This document shows positions 23,075-33,925 of a stretch of DNA of 64,000 bases, piece by piece (position 1 is the first letter of the stretch; each line of letters opens with the position of its first letter). The position numbers and the translations under genes were made by a program. The notes under the pieces are model-generated. The model saw only the letters and a list, made by a program, of their open reading frames with translations, was not told the DNA's origin and did not search any database. Source of the stretch: Lepus europaeus (taxonomy: Eukaryota; Chordata; Mammalia; Lagomorpha; Leporidae); contig NC_084827.1 in assembly GCF_033115175.1 (NCBI RefSeq), positions 56,667,201-56,731,200 on the forward strand, read 5' to 3'.

Positions 23075-24523
23075 TACGTTAACCAAGGGAGAAACTGAGT
23101 AAGAGTATATGGGAATTTTCTTCATTATCTTTGAAATGACTTCTGTAAATATAAAATTATGCCAAATAAAAAATATATCTTTAAAAAAAGAAATGTTTTT
23201 GAAAAATTTAATAAAAGAAAGAAAGGAAAGAAGAAAGGGATTGAGGAAAGGAAAAATGGAGGGAGGGAAATAGGTTTACCTTATAATTGTACCTACAAAA
23301 TATATGAAATCTGTTTTCTTTAAATAAAGAAAAAAATTAGGAAAGAAACACCTGTTTCAGTCAACCACTGAAATGCTGAAATATATTTATTTCCACATTC
23401 TAGTGTAACCTCAAAATATACCTTCTAGTGTTATATGTGTCAAATAAATTAGAGACTTCCTAGCACTGTGCTTTTTGTCTTCTTGTATATTTTTCATGTT
23501 TTACTTCTGTAATATCTTATACTGCTCCTACTGGTAGGTCCTTGAGCCAATCTCTTTGCTTAGTATTTTCAGTCTGCCCATGCCCCTTCTTGTCTTCAAT
23601 AGCAATATGTTTTTTTTTTATTTCCAAGAGTTTTAAATCATTTTGTCAAACACTGTATTCATTTCTAGAACACAATATCTTATTACTTGGGAGACATTAA
23701 TTGTATATTGTGAAGTCTTCTTCCTTAATACAAGGCATTTATACATTTTTCAAACTTACTTGTTTCATTTTTTTATTGGCTCTTCCTTTAATATGTGGTG
23801 ATTTTTGGTTGTGTTTATCTTTGTGCAGACGATCCTTGTTAGACTGCCTGTGCTCACATTTTCTGTGTATTCAAAGGTAACTTCTATGGACTCTTCTGGA
23901 AGAAAATGTCTGGGTTACCCATAGACAGTCATGCTAACAGTGTGTTACATGTTTAGGCATTTTTCCTTGTGTGGGGTGTTTCCAATCCCTCCTTGCAACA
24001 GTAAGCTTCTGTTGAGTCTCAAGTACCTCTACACAGGTTCTAGCATAAGAGTAAATTTAACAAAGGCAGTGTAATCAGGACCAATCTTCAATGAAGGTGC
24101 GATTCCTACAAAGTAGATGTTACATCATCATTCAGAAGACATTGCCAGGTTTAGGAAAGTAGTTTCCCGATCATTCATACAGATGCGTCCAGAGTACCAA
24201 GTCCTATGTGAGCCTTTATTCTAGTGGGTGTATGATAGAGATCCACTTAACAGTGATGGGTAAGAAATATTGGCGGATTTCAGAAGTCTCCTAGGAATAC
24301 ACTGAGCTCTGTGAGCTTATACCAGAGGATTTCAGTGATAGTGATAATCACTGATACAGCTTCAGTTAATTATCAACACATCTCTCTGTGTTAGCTACAT
24401 ACAAGCACAACATACACACACACACACACATGAAGTACTTAGCATAGAATCAAATATGTAAGGGTTAAAATATTAGTGATTATCATTAACACGCAAAGCC
24501 TCTGGTATAAACTCACAAAGCTC
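23075..24523. other. Unique DNA, no gene seen
   Basis: AT-rich. The stretch 24165-24340 faintly resembles an old MIR or L2-type end (agtaccaagtcctatgtgag). A (CA)n run lies near 24409-24430. Confidence 0.35.
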
Positions 24524-24570
24524 AGTGTCTGTCTGTCTGTCTATCTATCTATTATCTATCTATCCATCCA
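24524..24570. repeat. (TCTG)n/(TCTA)n/(TCCA)n microsatellite
   Basis: Compound tetranucleotide array into which the following SINE inserted. Confidence 0.9.
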
Positions 24571-24919
24571 TATATATATTTTTTTAAAGATTTATTTTAT
24601 TATTTGAAAGACAGAGTTACAGAGAGAGGTAGAGACAGAGGGAGAGGTCTTCCATCCAATGGTTCTCTTCCCAGATGGCTGCAATGGCCTGAACTGTGCC
24701 GATCCAAAGCCAGGAGCCCGGAGCTTCTTCCGGGTCGGCCATGTAGGTGCAGGGGCCCAAGGACTTGGGCCATCTTCTACTGCTTTCCCAGGCCATTACA
24801 GAGAGCTGGATCAGAAGAGGAGCAGCTGGGACTAGAACTGGCGGCTATTTGGGATGCCGGCGCTTCATGCCAGGGCTTTAACACACTGTGCCACAGCACC
24901 AGCCCCCATCCATATATAT
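24565..24919 (-). mobile_element. C SINE with 13-bp TSD
   Basis: catccatatatat at 24565-24577 and 24907-24919 brackets a minus-strand SINE: ttttttaaagatttatttta, ggtcttccatccaatggttc, tgccacagcaccagccc. The TSD is part of the tetranucleotide array. Confidence 0.92.
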
Positions 24920-24979
24920 CTTAATTTGATTATCAACACATATCTCTGTGTTAGCTACTTATATTTTTTTACAAAGGAG

Positions 24980-25082
24980 CATCCTTATGTAAGGTCATAT
25001 AAGCCAGTGAAAGCATTTGAACTCAGATCTACCTGACTTCAAAGTGAATGATTTTGATCACTATGCTATTTGCCCCATTGCT
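24980..25082 (+). mobile_element. MIR fragment
   Basis: Downstream half of MIR: 'aaggtcatataagccagtga', 'gaactcagatctacctgact', 'gatcactatgctatttgccc'. Confidence 0.65.
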
Positions 25083-25440
25083 TTATTCTATAAAACATGT
25101 CATCTTGTTATATTGTTCCTCAATAGTCCTCCCACTGTTTTGAGAACTCTAATACATGTTCTTTCATTTCAGAGGCCATAAATTGCATTACGGATGGTTT
25201 CAATCTGAGGCGAGAGAACAGACCAGCATAGTATAAGGGGAAGAGTGAGATGACAACCTACATATTTAAAACACTCAGCAGAGGACTTATCAGATAATGC
25301 AGAATTAGTTGTTGTGCAATAGTAACTCTTTCATGTTCTTCTTTCCAAAAGGCTCACTTCCCAGCTATTGACACAACAGAAGTTCATGCTCAACACCCAG
25401 CTGAGGTACACTTAGAGCAAAAGGACAGCTTTCCAACCCC
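25083..25440. other. Unique DNA, no gene seen
   Basis: No coding, structural or repeat signal recognised. Confidence 0.4.
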
Positions 25441-25454
25441 GAAAAGTACACTCT

Positions 25455-25774
25455 TTTTTTTTTTTTTTAATTTGACAGGTAGAGTTATAGACAGTGAGAG
25501 AGAGAGACGGAAAGAAAGGTCTTCCTTCCGTTGGTTCACTCCCCAAATGGCCACTACGGCTGGAGCTGCGCCTATCCAAAGCCAGCAGCCAGTGCTTCCT
25601 CCGGGTCTCCCATGTGGGTGCAGGGGCCCAAGCACTTGGGCCATCCTCTACTGCCCTCCCGGGCCTCAGCAGAGGGCTGGACTGGAAGAGGAGCAACTGG
25701 GACTAGAACCCGGCACCCATATGGGATGCCAGTGCCGCGGGCAGAGGACCAACCAAGTGAGCCATGGCGCCGGC
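25455..25774 (-). mobile_element. C SINE, young, about 16-bp TSD
   Basis: Flanked by ccgaaaagtacactct (ends 25454) and ccgaaaagtacaatct (25775-25790), one mismatch. Body: tttgacaggtagagttatag, gtctcccatgtgggtgcag, ending gccatggcgccggc. Confidence 0.92.
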
Positions 25775-25790
25775 CCGAAAAGTACAATCT

Positions 25791-26722
25791 TTAGGAGCAA
25801 TTTTTTTTCTGTATTTTTTGACTTCACTATTTCCAACACAAAGAAATGAAAACTTTGAATTTGACCTTATTAAAATAGGCTCAAAATTTGTCTATTTTCT
25901 TACATTCTTGATCAGTTTATATTATCATGATCTGCATAGAACAGAATACAAATATTTTAGCATGGCTTTAAGTGAATGCGCTGTGTGTGTTTATTTTAAT
26001 TGTTTTACATTCCTTCAGGTACATTTTTCAGAAGTCATGGCTACCCAGGGAAAAGTTGGGAGAGATAATAATCAAATTCATGCAATAAGTTTTAGTTATG
26101 CAGTCTTTGGAGACCTACTCATGTGCTTCTTTGATGACTCAGCAGCTCTTCTGCCACCCTTTCTTTTGCCTAAATTCTGGGTTGCCTGGAGAATGAAAGT
26201 GCACAGGAGACTGACTGCAGGTTTAGATCATAAACTGATTATCACCTGCAGCATCCTCTAATTTCCTTAAATGCAAGAAAAAGATATTTAAGTCATGTAT
26301 TCCAATTTTATGTGGTGTCCTTCACATTTCTATGTGTGTATATTGCAATCCTCTACTGCTTGCCATTTGCTCCTAAAATTGAAATGTAAATGCATTTGCT
26401 GGCCAACGTGGGATTATCACTCTTGCTATGCTGGCTATTTATATGTCTGTATTGCATGTATAAACAGCTATTCGGGGTTTAAAAGCTGCTGTCAGGACTA
26501 ATATTGATGGACAGGTAAACTTAGGGATAGGATAGAAACAAGTCGAATGCATGGATTAACCCAGGGTCTCAAAATTCTGCTTGTGATATAAGAAAAACAT
26601 ATTTCATGCAGTACCTTATTTGATGTCAGAGAGTCTTTAATAGAATGATTTCTAGTGGAGTATAAGTTAGAAAACATTCCCGTAATGTCACCGTGTTTAC
26701 GAAACATGCTACCCTAAAGGAT
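25791..26722. other. Unique DNA, no gene supported
   Basis: A 165-codon plus frame (25764-26261) begins inside the SINE head, has no domain I recognise and is best taken as chance. The site near 26016 (tacattccttcag|gt) resembles a splice acceptor but nothing else supports an exon. Confidence 0.35.
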
Positions 26723-26728
26723 GGTGAT
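26723..26728. repeat. 6-bp TSD of LTR, left
   Basis: ggtgat, repeated exactly at 27072-27077. Six bases is the duplication size usual for betaretrovirus-like (class II) elements. Confidence 0.9.
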
Positions 26729-27071
26729 TGTCGGAAATCAGTGGGTCCCTGACAAGACCGAGATCCGTATAGCAAGCAAGAATCCATGACGTTTATGCGC
26801 TTTTCAGCTTTTCTTTATTGCTTCTCTCCTTCCTCCCTTCTCTCCTTCCTCTCCTCTGTTCTCCCCAAGCGTCCCTCTTATATAGTCCACAGCCCAATTA
26901 CTAAAAATGGGCATGAAAAACAGGATGTGCTTCCTCAAACTATTGTTTCAGTTTGAGTCCTGCATGAAAAACAGGATGTACTTCAGTCCGTTGTTTTTAA
27001 GTGAGCCAGGCTACGTGCCCTCCAGCCGCAGGGAATGGTTGTCACGAGCGGCCGGCCTGTGGTTCCCCACA
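26729..27071 (-). mobile_element. Solo LTR, ERV class II (betaretrovirus-like)
   Basis: 343 bp. Minus-strand reading starts TGTGGGGAACCACAGG and ends TTTCCGACA, so it has TG...CA ends. The TATA box (tatataagag on the minus strand) lies at about 26876-26885 and the AATAAAG signal at 26813-26819. U3 holds an 18-bp repeated motif. No primer-binding site or internal retroviral sequence adjoins it, so it is a recombined solo LTR. Perfect 6-bp TSD. Confidence 0.9.
26911..26979 (-). promoter_or_regulatory. Duplicated U3 motif in solo LTR
   Basis: gcatgaaaaacaggatgt occurs at 26911-26928 and 26962-26979, 51 bp apart. Duplicated U3 motifs are common retroviral enhancers; on the other strand the repeat carries an ETS-like ACATCCTG core. 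Activity is inference. Confidence 0.6.
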
Positions 27072-27077
27072 GGTGAT
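27072..27077. repeat. 6-bp TSD of LTR, right
   Basis: ggtgat, matching 26723-26728. Confidence 0.9.
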
Positions 27078-27264
27078 TTTCCTTGAGGAAACTCCAAGGC
27101 CTGGGTTAGGCAACAGTGGGATGATTATTGTTAGTAATAAGATTATCTGTTAATGGTATATTCCATTTTTTTCCTCAAAAATCTACTGCAGTTATATTAA
27201 CAAAGAAAATTTGGCTGTTCTAAAAGTTTTTCGTCCACATTTGTCTCTGTGCAAGGTCATCTTC

Positions 27265-27530
27265 TTAAAATATTTATGTTTATTCATTCATTTATTTATT
27301 TGAAAGAAAGAGTGACAGAGAGAGAGATGGGGAAGACAGAGAGATGAAGTTCTCCCACTGCTGTTTCATTCACTAAATGCCTCAACACCCTGGCTGGACC
27401 AGGCCAAAGTCAGAAGCCAGGAACTCCATCTGCATCTCCCATGAGAATGGCAGGGATCCAGGTGCTTCCTCCCTGGTGCATTAGATGGAAGTTGGGTCAG
27501 AATGCCTAGCCTAAGTCACGATTTTTGAAG
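27265..27530 (-). mobile_element. C SINE, old and degraded head
   Basis: Minus-strand: ttaaaatatttatgtttatt, tttgaaagaaagagtgacag, ggcaggtgctt-like body (cagggatccaggtgcttcct), then a decayed end near 27530. Confidence 0.7.
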
Positions 27531-28389
27531 CTTAAACAATGAGGAAAAAAGAATATCCACGATTTGATGAAATATTAATGGGTTCTTGCTCTGTGCACCT
27601 CAGCTAATTAGTTTGTTTACTGTTTGCTGGCTTATTTGGAGTCCTGGTCTGCTCCTTGATTTATTTTGGGTTTTTGACCCGTTTTTGAATAAAAAATAAG
27701 AAGAAAACTACAACTTTCTCAAAATAAAATGCAAAACAAAGGGAAAAAGGTAGAAAATCTCAACTTCATTTTTATTATTCTCCTGCAGAAGAAGAGCCCT
27801 TTCTTGTAGCAGTGTTCACAGCAGAGCAGTCACAGCTTGACAAAGTTACTGGCTGCAAACAGGTTTTCCAGAGAATGTTGAATCCTTTGGAAAGGGGAGG
27901 GAAGAATGACTCCAACCTCCATATGAAGATACTGAACACGGATGCTCTGAGGTCCACAGAGCTAAAATCTCTAGCTAATCCCAAAAGCTCAGTGAAGACC
28001 TTAGCTGGGTCCACACCACTGATGACCGTGTCTGGTAGATAGCATAGCGCTGAGGACTTAGGTGCTGTTTCTCGAATGAATGTAAATAACTGGGTGTGTA
28101 GATCCTGAACTTGAGGCAGCATCTTTCCAATTTCCTCCTCTCCACCATAGTCCACAGCTTGCCATCTGCACCAGCCACACAGGTGGGAAGACACCTTCCC
28201 CTTTCTTTCCTGAGGCATTCACTTTTGACTTTTACTGTCCTATAATGTTATTGCAGAGCTCCCCGCAGATCTTCACAATGGAGAATATAAAAGAACTTAC
28301 TAGATGATAATAGTTTATAATCATGATCTTTTGCTTCTAGATTTAAATGCTGACTCTAATTATAACCAATGTCATTATAATGAATATTT
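27531..28389. other. Unique DNA with a 147-codon minus frame, unrecognised
   Basis: The frame at 27775-28218 (minus) includes VQDLHTQLFTFIRETAPKSS-like text and looks more protein-like than most frames here, but I do not recognise a family. No poly(A) tail or TSD was found that would mark a processed pseudogene. Confidence 0.3.
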
Positions 28390-28610
28390 CTTAACATTTA
28401 TGCTGTGCTTCATAGTTTTAAAGCACTTCAGAGTTATTTAGTGAATGACCTAACATTACCATGAATGATGGTGTTATTAGTATCTGCAGGTTCTAGAAAT
28501 GAGGCTCCTAATAAAAGGGAAAAAGAAAAAAGAAAAACTTGCCTAAGGCAGTTGGCACATTGGTGGGGGCAAACGACTTGTCCAAACCTGTGGCTAGAGA
28601 GCAGTGTCCT
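28390..28610 (+). mobile_element. MIR-like fragment
   Basis: Words in MIR order: 'agttttaaagcacttcagag', 'ggtgttattagtatctgcag', 'gaaatgaggctcctaat', 'acttgcctaaggcagttgg'. Confidence 0.55.
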
Positions 28611-29169
28611 GCTGAAATGCACAGAGTACTCAGGACCATGTGAGGAACTTCTCCCTTCTTGTCCACTGAGACCAGACATAGTGCTCATTCCTCACGTCTG
28701 CTCTCATTTGCAATCACGCCTTCCTTTTAAACCCATTTTTGTTTGCTTCCCTATGGCCCTCAGCAAAGTACCCACTGACCTGCTCGTGAGGTTGCAGGAA
28801 GTTAGGGTTGTGCAGTGATGAGTTGTTTCAGGGCTACCTCATGTCAGGTGCTCTCCAAGGGCCAGCTCCTCTGTCCTTTCACTGGAGGCGCCTGCTCGAG
28901 GAGTGAGTTAAACAGGTCTTTGTTTCATGTGGCAGAGGGAGCGTCCAATGCCAAGAAGAGTGAGAAGGCTCGCCAAGGTCTGGCTGACTGCAGCCCCTCC
29001 CCATTGCACTGATCCCAGGCTGGAATCATGCAGCCTTGCTTCCAAAGTCATCCTACGACTGGGCATTCTGTGTGCCTGCAGATGCTTCACTTCCACAACA
29101 GGAGAAGCTCACCTGGAGAAAATATTTCACTTGCTTTCTCACTGACACTTAACATGCTACACATTTATT
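28611..29169. other. Unique DNA, no gene seen
   Basis: Somewhat GC-richer than its neighbours, with overlapping short frames on both strands but nothing recognisable. Confidence 0.4.
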
Positions 29170-29538
29170 AAAAGTCTTTTTGGGGCCGGTGCTGTGGTGC
29201 AGCTGGTTAAAGCCCAGGCCTGCAGTGCCGGTATCCCATATGGGCACTGGTGTGAGTCCCGCTGCTCCATTTCTGATCCAGCTCCCTGCTAATGTGCCTG
29301 GGAAAGCGGCAGAGGTTGGCCCAAGTCCTTGAGCCCCTGCACCTACATGGGAGGCTCAGAAGAAATTCTTGGCTCCTGGATTTGGATCAGTTCAGCTCCA
29401 GCCATTACGGCCAATTAGGGAGTGAACTAGCAGATGGAAGACCTCTCTCTCTGTATCTCTCTCTCTCTCTGTCTCTCTCTTTGCCTCTCTCTGTAACTCT
29501 TTCAGATAAATAAAATAAATTAACAAAAAAGTCTTTTT
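29170..29538 (+). mobile_element. C SINE with 12-bp TSD
   Basis: aaaagtcttttt at 29170-29181 and 29527-29538. Head ggggccggtgctgtggtgca, body ggcccaagtccttgagcccc, CT tail and aaataaaataaattaac end. Confidence 0.93.
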
Positions 29539-29645
29539 TATGAATTCCATTTATTTATTTAAAGGGAACAGATTTCATGTATTTCAAATATACAGTTTTA
29601 AGAACATAATGATACTTCTGACCCTACAGGGCAGCACACTAGGGC
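29539..29645 (-). mobile_element. Older rabbit L1 3' end, antisense
   Basis: Shares gaacagatttcatgtatttc and aagaacataatgatacttct with 13.92-13.98 kb. Same older L1 subfamily. Confidence 0.5.
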
Positions 29646-30106
29646 AGGCTTGATGAATGAGATACTTATGGCCCCACTTGTGAACCCAACCTACTCATTG
29701 ACTGAGCATTTTAGAAATTAAAAATATGAAATTTAGGAAAGTGAAAAATAATGCACCCCTAAGATAAATTTAAGTGCTGTCTATCATTTATGAGAAAGAA
29801 TCTCTTTAGAATTTCAGTGCCATGAAAACATGTTCTTGTCAAAAATTCTCGATTATCCATTGAGTCTTGGAGAATAATTATTTTTATTGAAAAATGATAA
29901 AACAACTTTTTAACAATTTGAATAAAGATAGCAGGCCTGTTTTTGCCACATTTCTAAGAGACTGATTTTCCATTTTGCAAATAATCTAGTTTCAGTCTTC
30001 CTGTGGTTGTGTATTATTATATAAACACAGTATAGATAGTGTTTAGGACCATTTTGTTGTTCACTGACTATTGTGCTTTTGATGCTCCCCATACATTCCA
30101 GTAATT
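29646..30106. other. Unique DNA, no gene seen
   Basis: AT-rich; no named repeat. Confidence 0.4.
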
Positions 30107-30520
30107 AAGACAAATATTTGGCCGGCGCCGTGGCTCAACAGGCTAATCCTCCACCTTGTGGCGCTGGCACACCGGGTTCTAGTCCCAGTCGGGGCACCGA
30201 TCCTGTCCCGGTTGCCCCTCTTCCAGGCCAGCTCTCTGCTGTGGCCAGGGAGTGCAGTGGAGGATGGCCCAAGTTCTTGGGCCCTGCACCCCATGGGAGA
30301 CCGGGAGAAGCACCTGGCTCCTGCCATCGGATCAGCGCGGTGTGCCGGCCGCAGAGCACCAGCTGCAGCGGCCAATGGAGGGTGAACCAATGGCAAAGGA
30401 AGACCTTTCTCTCTGTCTCTCTCTCACTGTCCGCTCTGCCTGTTTAAAAAAAAAAAAAAAAAGCATTTATTACAAAATCAAATGTTACAAATAATATTTG
30501 TAATAAAAAAAGACAAATAT
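30107..30520 (+). mobile_element. C SINE with candidate 3' transduction
   Basis: aagacaaatat at 30107-30117 and 30510-30520. The left cut (aatt/aaga) fits the L1 endonuclease preference TT/AAAA. The SINE (head ggccggcgccgtggctcaac, B box gggttctagtccc) runs to a poly(A) at about 30446-30462. About 42 bases of non-SINE sequence follow, with an 8-bp hairpin, ttacaaat/atttgtaa, then a second short A run, then the TSD. Confidence 0.75.
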
Positions 30521-30599
30521 GTATTTATGTTTTATTTTGATCCCATATTATTTGAAGTATTACTTGGGCAGCATTGAAAACCTAGTCATGGAGCAAGGA

Positions 30600-30815
30600 G
30601 AGTTACGGAGCAGAGGTTGAGGACAATGGATTCAAATGGCCCGAGGTCCATTTCTAGGTCTCCAGCCTAACAAATGCATGGTGTTGGGCTAGTTTCTTAA
30701 TGTCCAGTGCCTCAGCTTTCCTGTACTATGGATAATGTACCCACCTGATAGCTTAAGTATTGTTAAGGCTGTGTATAATGTGATCACTCAATACATGGTA
30801 TTATTAATAAAGAAA
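30600..30815 (+). mobile_element. MIR, nearly full core
   Basis: 'ggattcaaatggcccgaggt', 'tggtgttgggctagtttctt', 'gtgcctcagctttcctgtac' and 'aatgtacccacctgatagct', followed by 'cactcaatacatggtattat', match MIR in order. Confidence 0.8.
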
Positions 30816-30895
30816 TAATTCACACAGGTAGAGATGTGTGGTCAGAGAATGCAGCATGAAATCCTAAGAGTCTTTGATACAAAATAGTGCACTTC

Positions 30896-31206
30896 AGGAG
30901 CCAGCATTGTAGCACTGTAGATACGGAAACCCCATATCAGGGCCCTGGTGTGAGTCACAGCTGCTCTGCTTCTGATCCAGCTTTATGGTAATTTGCCTAG
31001 AAAGGATGAGAAAATGATCCAAGTATTGGGGAACCTACCGTCCACATGGGAGACCTGGATGGGATTCTGAAATATTGGTTTCAGCCTGTCCTAGTTCCCC
31101 AGTCATTGAGGCCTTTTCAGGGGGTGATCCTGCTGGTGAGAATTCTCTCTGTATCTCTTTTTCTCTCACTCTGCCTTTCAAATAATTAAATAAAACTTTT
31201 AAAAAA
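30896..31206 (+). mobile_element. C SINE, old copy
   Basis: Plus-strand: gagccagcattgtagcactg, cagctgctctgcttctgatc, cacatgggagacctggatgg, a short CT tail, and ctttcaaataattaaataaa. Confidence 0.8.
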
Positions 31207-31604
31207 GCTACACTCTAGATTGTTTTATACAGTTACTAAAATAGTAGAACAGTGTGATATTTTGAAAAGTATTTGAATGTCTGATATAACAGCATATCAT
31301 GATTTCTTTAATTATTGTCCTTTTTTGGTATTGTTTCCTATTTTCAGTTATTACATATGCTCTTGTTAAAAGCAGTTCCACAGAGTTGCCTTTATAAATG
31401 TATTTCTTTGGAATAACTTTCTAGGAGCGTAATTAGAGTATCCAAAGTTATTAACATAAAAGATACTGAAAGAAATTTTCATAATAAACTGAAAGCTGGT
31501 TTTTCAAGTTTATACTGGACTATCAAACACTTGGTTTAGCAAAAGTGTCCTTAAATTCATCATATTAAGGATAAAACTTAAAAACATAAGAAAAACAGAT
31601 AAGG
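31207..31604. other. Unique DNA, no gene seen
   Basis: AT-rich; nothing assignable. Confidence 0.4.
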
Positions 31605-31790
31605 AAGTTTCAAAAATCTGCACACAATGAAACTAAAATATAAATTTATTTCAGTGCAAAAATTCACTTTTGAAATGCGTGCCCATGAAGCATCATCAAA
31701 AATTAATGAAAGATAAATATCATGAATCTCGAAATTTGTTTGCACCAAAATAAAATACATTTGAATTCAATTTTCCATGAATTTTTAGAT
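31605..31790. mobile_element. Mariner-like MITE, copy 3 (possibly two)
   Basis: ggaagtttcaaaaatctgca at the left, centre words atttcagtgcaaaaattcac and tttgcaccaaaataaaatac, and tccatgaatttttag at the right. Longer than other copies; two degraded MITEs may be overlaid. Confidence 0.5.
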
Positions 31791-31829
31791 TTGTCCTCGA
31801 AACATGACTGTAATGATTTTAAAAGTGCA

Positions 31830-32470
31830 TGGTGCTTTCCATAGGACCCAGCAATCACGCCCCATGCTGCAACACCACAGAGTTGAAGACATTTCCACAC
31901 AAAAGTCTGTACACAGATGCTATGGCAGCTTTCCTCACAATTGCCCCAATCTGGAAGGAACAAAGATGTAGGTGAATGGATGAAGATACTATGGAATATT
32001 ATTTATAGCTAAAAATGAGCTTTTAATCCATGAAAAAATATGAGGACATACAAATGCATTTTTACTAAATGAGAGAAAGCTGCATGCTGTGTGATTCCAC
32101 CTATGTGCAATGGCAAGTTATGGAGATGGTAAAGGATCAATGGTTCACAAGCATCCAGAGGAAGGAAACAATGAAAGGAAAACAGAGGAATTCTAGGACT
32201 ATGAAGCTACTCTGAATGATACTGTCATGCTAGACATATGGCCTGACACGTATATCAACTCACAGAGTGTGTAACATAAACTATGAGTTCAGACATAGGG
32301 TGACAGTGCTGTCGACAGTGTAGGTACATCAGTTGTAATAAGTGTGCCACTGTGGTACTGATGTTTATATTTAGGAGGAAACTGTACATATAAGGTCGGG
32401 AGGTTTATGAAAAATTCTTTCTCCCACTCAGTTCAGCTATGACTCTAGAACTACTCAGAAAAAAATATGC
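31830..32470 (+). mobile_element. Ancient L1 ORF2 end and 3'UTR, sense
   Basis: 'gacccagcaatcacg', 'acacaaaagtctgtacacag', 'ggtgaatggatgaagatact', 'tatggaatattatttatagc' and 'acatcagttgtaataagtgt' match old L1M 3' sequences in order. Confidence 0.75.
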
Positions 32471-32546
32471 AAAAATAATACATGATGGTTCAATGGTTAT
32501 CAGCCACATAACCTACATGAATGATAAGGATTGATTGTTCAGACCT

Positions 32547-32884
32547 GGGGGAATGGTGCCATGGAGTGTTGGTTAAGCCTCTGCCTGCAGTGCTGGCTTG
32601 CCATATAGTCTATGGTTTGTGTCCTGGCTGCTCCCCTTCCCATCCAGCTCCTTGCTAATGTGCCTGGGAAAGAAGATGGCCCAAGTGCTTGGGCCCCTGC
32701 ACCCATGTGGGAGACCTGGAAGAAACTCCTGGCATCTGGCTTTGGGTAGGCCCATCACCAGCCATAGTGGCCATTTAGGAAATGAGTCAGCAGATGGAGG
32801 ACCTCTCTCTCTGCCTCATTTTCTCTGTCTGTCTGTCTCTCTCTGTAATTCACTTCTCAAATAAATGAATTTTAAAAAATAAAT
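32547..32884 (+). mobile_element. C SINE, older
   Basis: ggggaatggtgccatggagt, gatggcccaagtgcttgggc, CT/GT tail, ctcaaataaatgaatttta. Confidence 0.85.
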
Positions 32885-32916
32885 TAAATATTTTGGAATG
32901 TTCTTTCAAGTTTGTT

Positions 32917-33277
32917 AATATTAAGCAAAAGAGAGGCCAGCAATGTGGCACAGTAGGTTAATCCTGTGGTGCCAGCATCCCATATGGGCATCCGTTCTAG
33001 TCTCAGCTGCCCCTCTTCCAGTCCAGCTCTCTGCTATGGACTGGGAAAGCAGTAAAAGATGGCCCAAGTCTTTGGGCCCCTGCACCCACCTGGGAGACCA
33101 GGAAGAAACACCTGGCTCCTGGCTTCAGATTGCCACAGTTCCAGCCACTGCAGCCATCTTGGGAGTGAACCAACTGAAGGAAGACCTTTCTCTCTGTCTC
33201 TCTCTCTCTCACTGTCTGTAACTCTAACTCTCAAATAAAATAAATAAAATCTTTAAAAAATATTAAGCAAAAGAGAG
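32917..33277 (+). mobile_element. C SINE with perfect 19-bp TSD
   Basis: aatattaagcaaaagagag at 32917-32935 and 33259-33277. Element body 32936-33258, with gccagcaatgtggcacagta head, CT tail and aaataaaatctttaaa end. The left cut reads gtt/aata, an L1 endonuclease-like site. Confidence 0.96.
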
Positions 33278-33369
33278 TAGGCTCATCAAATATTTTACTT
33301 GTAAATCATTACTATTAGACACTCACTGTGAAATTATTCATACACATACACACACATAGACGTACATGG

Positions 33370-33490
33370 GAGCATCCTTCAAAATGTTCATGGAAAAGAG
33401 AATGAAGAAGGAACTATTTTGGGGAGAAAATTTTGAAATACTTGATTACTTTTTCATAAGACTCATTTTTCATGAGTATTTGAAGTCTCC
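33370..33490. mobile_element. Mariner-like MITE, copy 4
   Basis: catccttcaaaatgttcatg at the left; aaattttgaaatacttgatt in the centre; catttttcatgagtatttga at the right. Confidence 0.55.
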
Positions 33491-33501
33491 ACGTGTATTA
33501 T

Positions 33502-33503
33502 GC

Positions 33504-33534
<31 letters not shown>

Positions 33535-33535
33535 C
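33502..33535. repeat. (TA)n microsatellite
   Basis: Imperfect tatata/tgtata tract directly after the MITE. Confidence 0.85.
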
Positions 33536-33557
33536 ATATTCTACACATATGGTTTCT

Positions 33558-33925
33558 AAAAGTTTTCTAGAGGCTGGTGCTGTGGCATAGTATGTTAAGC
33601 TTCCACCTGTGGCACTGGCATCCCACAGAGTGCTGTTTCAACTCCTGGCTGCTCCTCTTCCGATCCAGCTCTCTACTATGGCCTGAGAAAGCAGCAGAAG
33701 ATGGACCAAGTGCTTGGGCCCTCACACCTGTGTAGGAGGCCCAGAGGAAGTTCCTGGCTTCGGGCTTTGGATCGGCCCTTGGATCAGCCCAGTTCTGGCT
33801 GTTGCAGCTATTTGGGGAGTGAACCTGAAGATAAAAGACATTTCTCTCTGTCTCTCTCTGTCTGTAACTCTACCTCTCAAATAAATAAATAAATAAACAA
33901 ACACATAAATCTTTCAAAAAGTTTT
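33558..33925 (+). mobile_element. C SINE
   Basis: Head gaggctggtgctgtggcata, body gatggaccaagtgcttgggc, CT tail, (AAAT)n end. Short direct repeat aaaagtttt on both sides (33558 and about 33917). Confidence 0.88.

Noticed and set aside
25390..25850. Several overlapping frames on both strands
   Set aside because: All are shadows of one C SINE; the same peptides recur at every other SINE in the window.
25764..26261. 165-codon plus frame with a start in a SINE head
   Set aside because: Composition is that of AT-rich non-coding DNA, no domain, and no transcript signal. A splice-acceptor-like site near 26016 alone is not enough.
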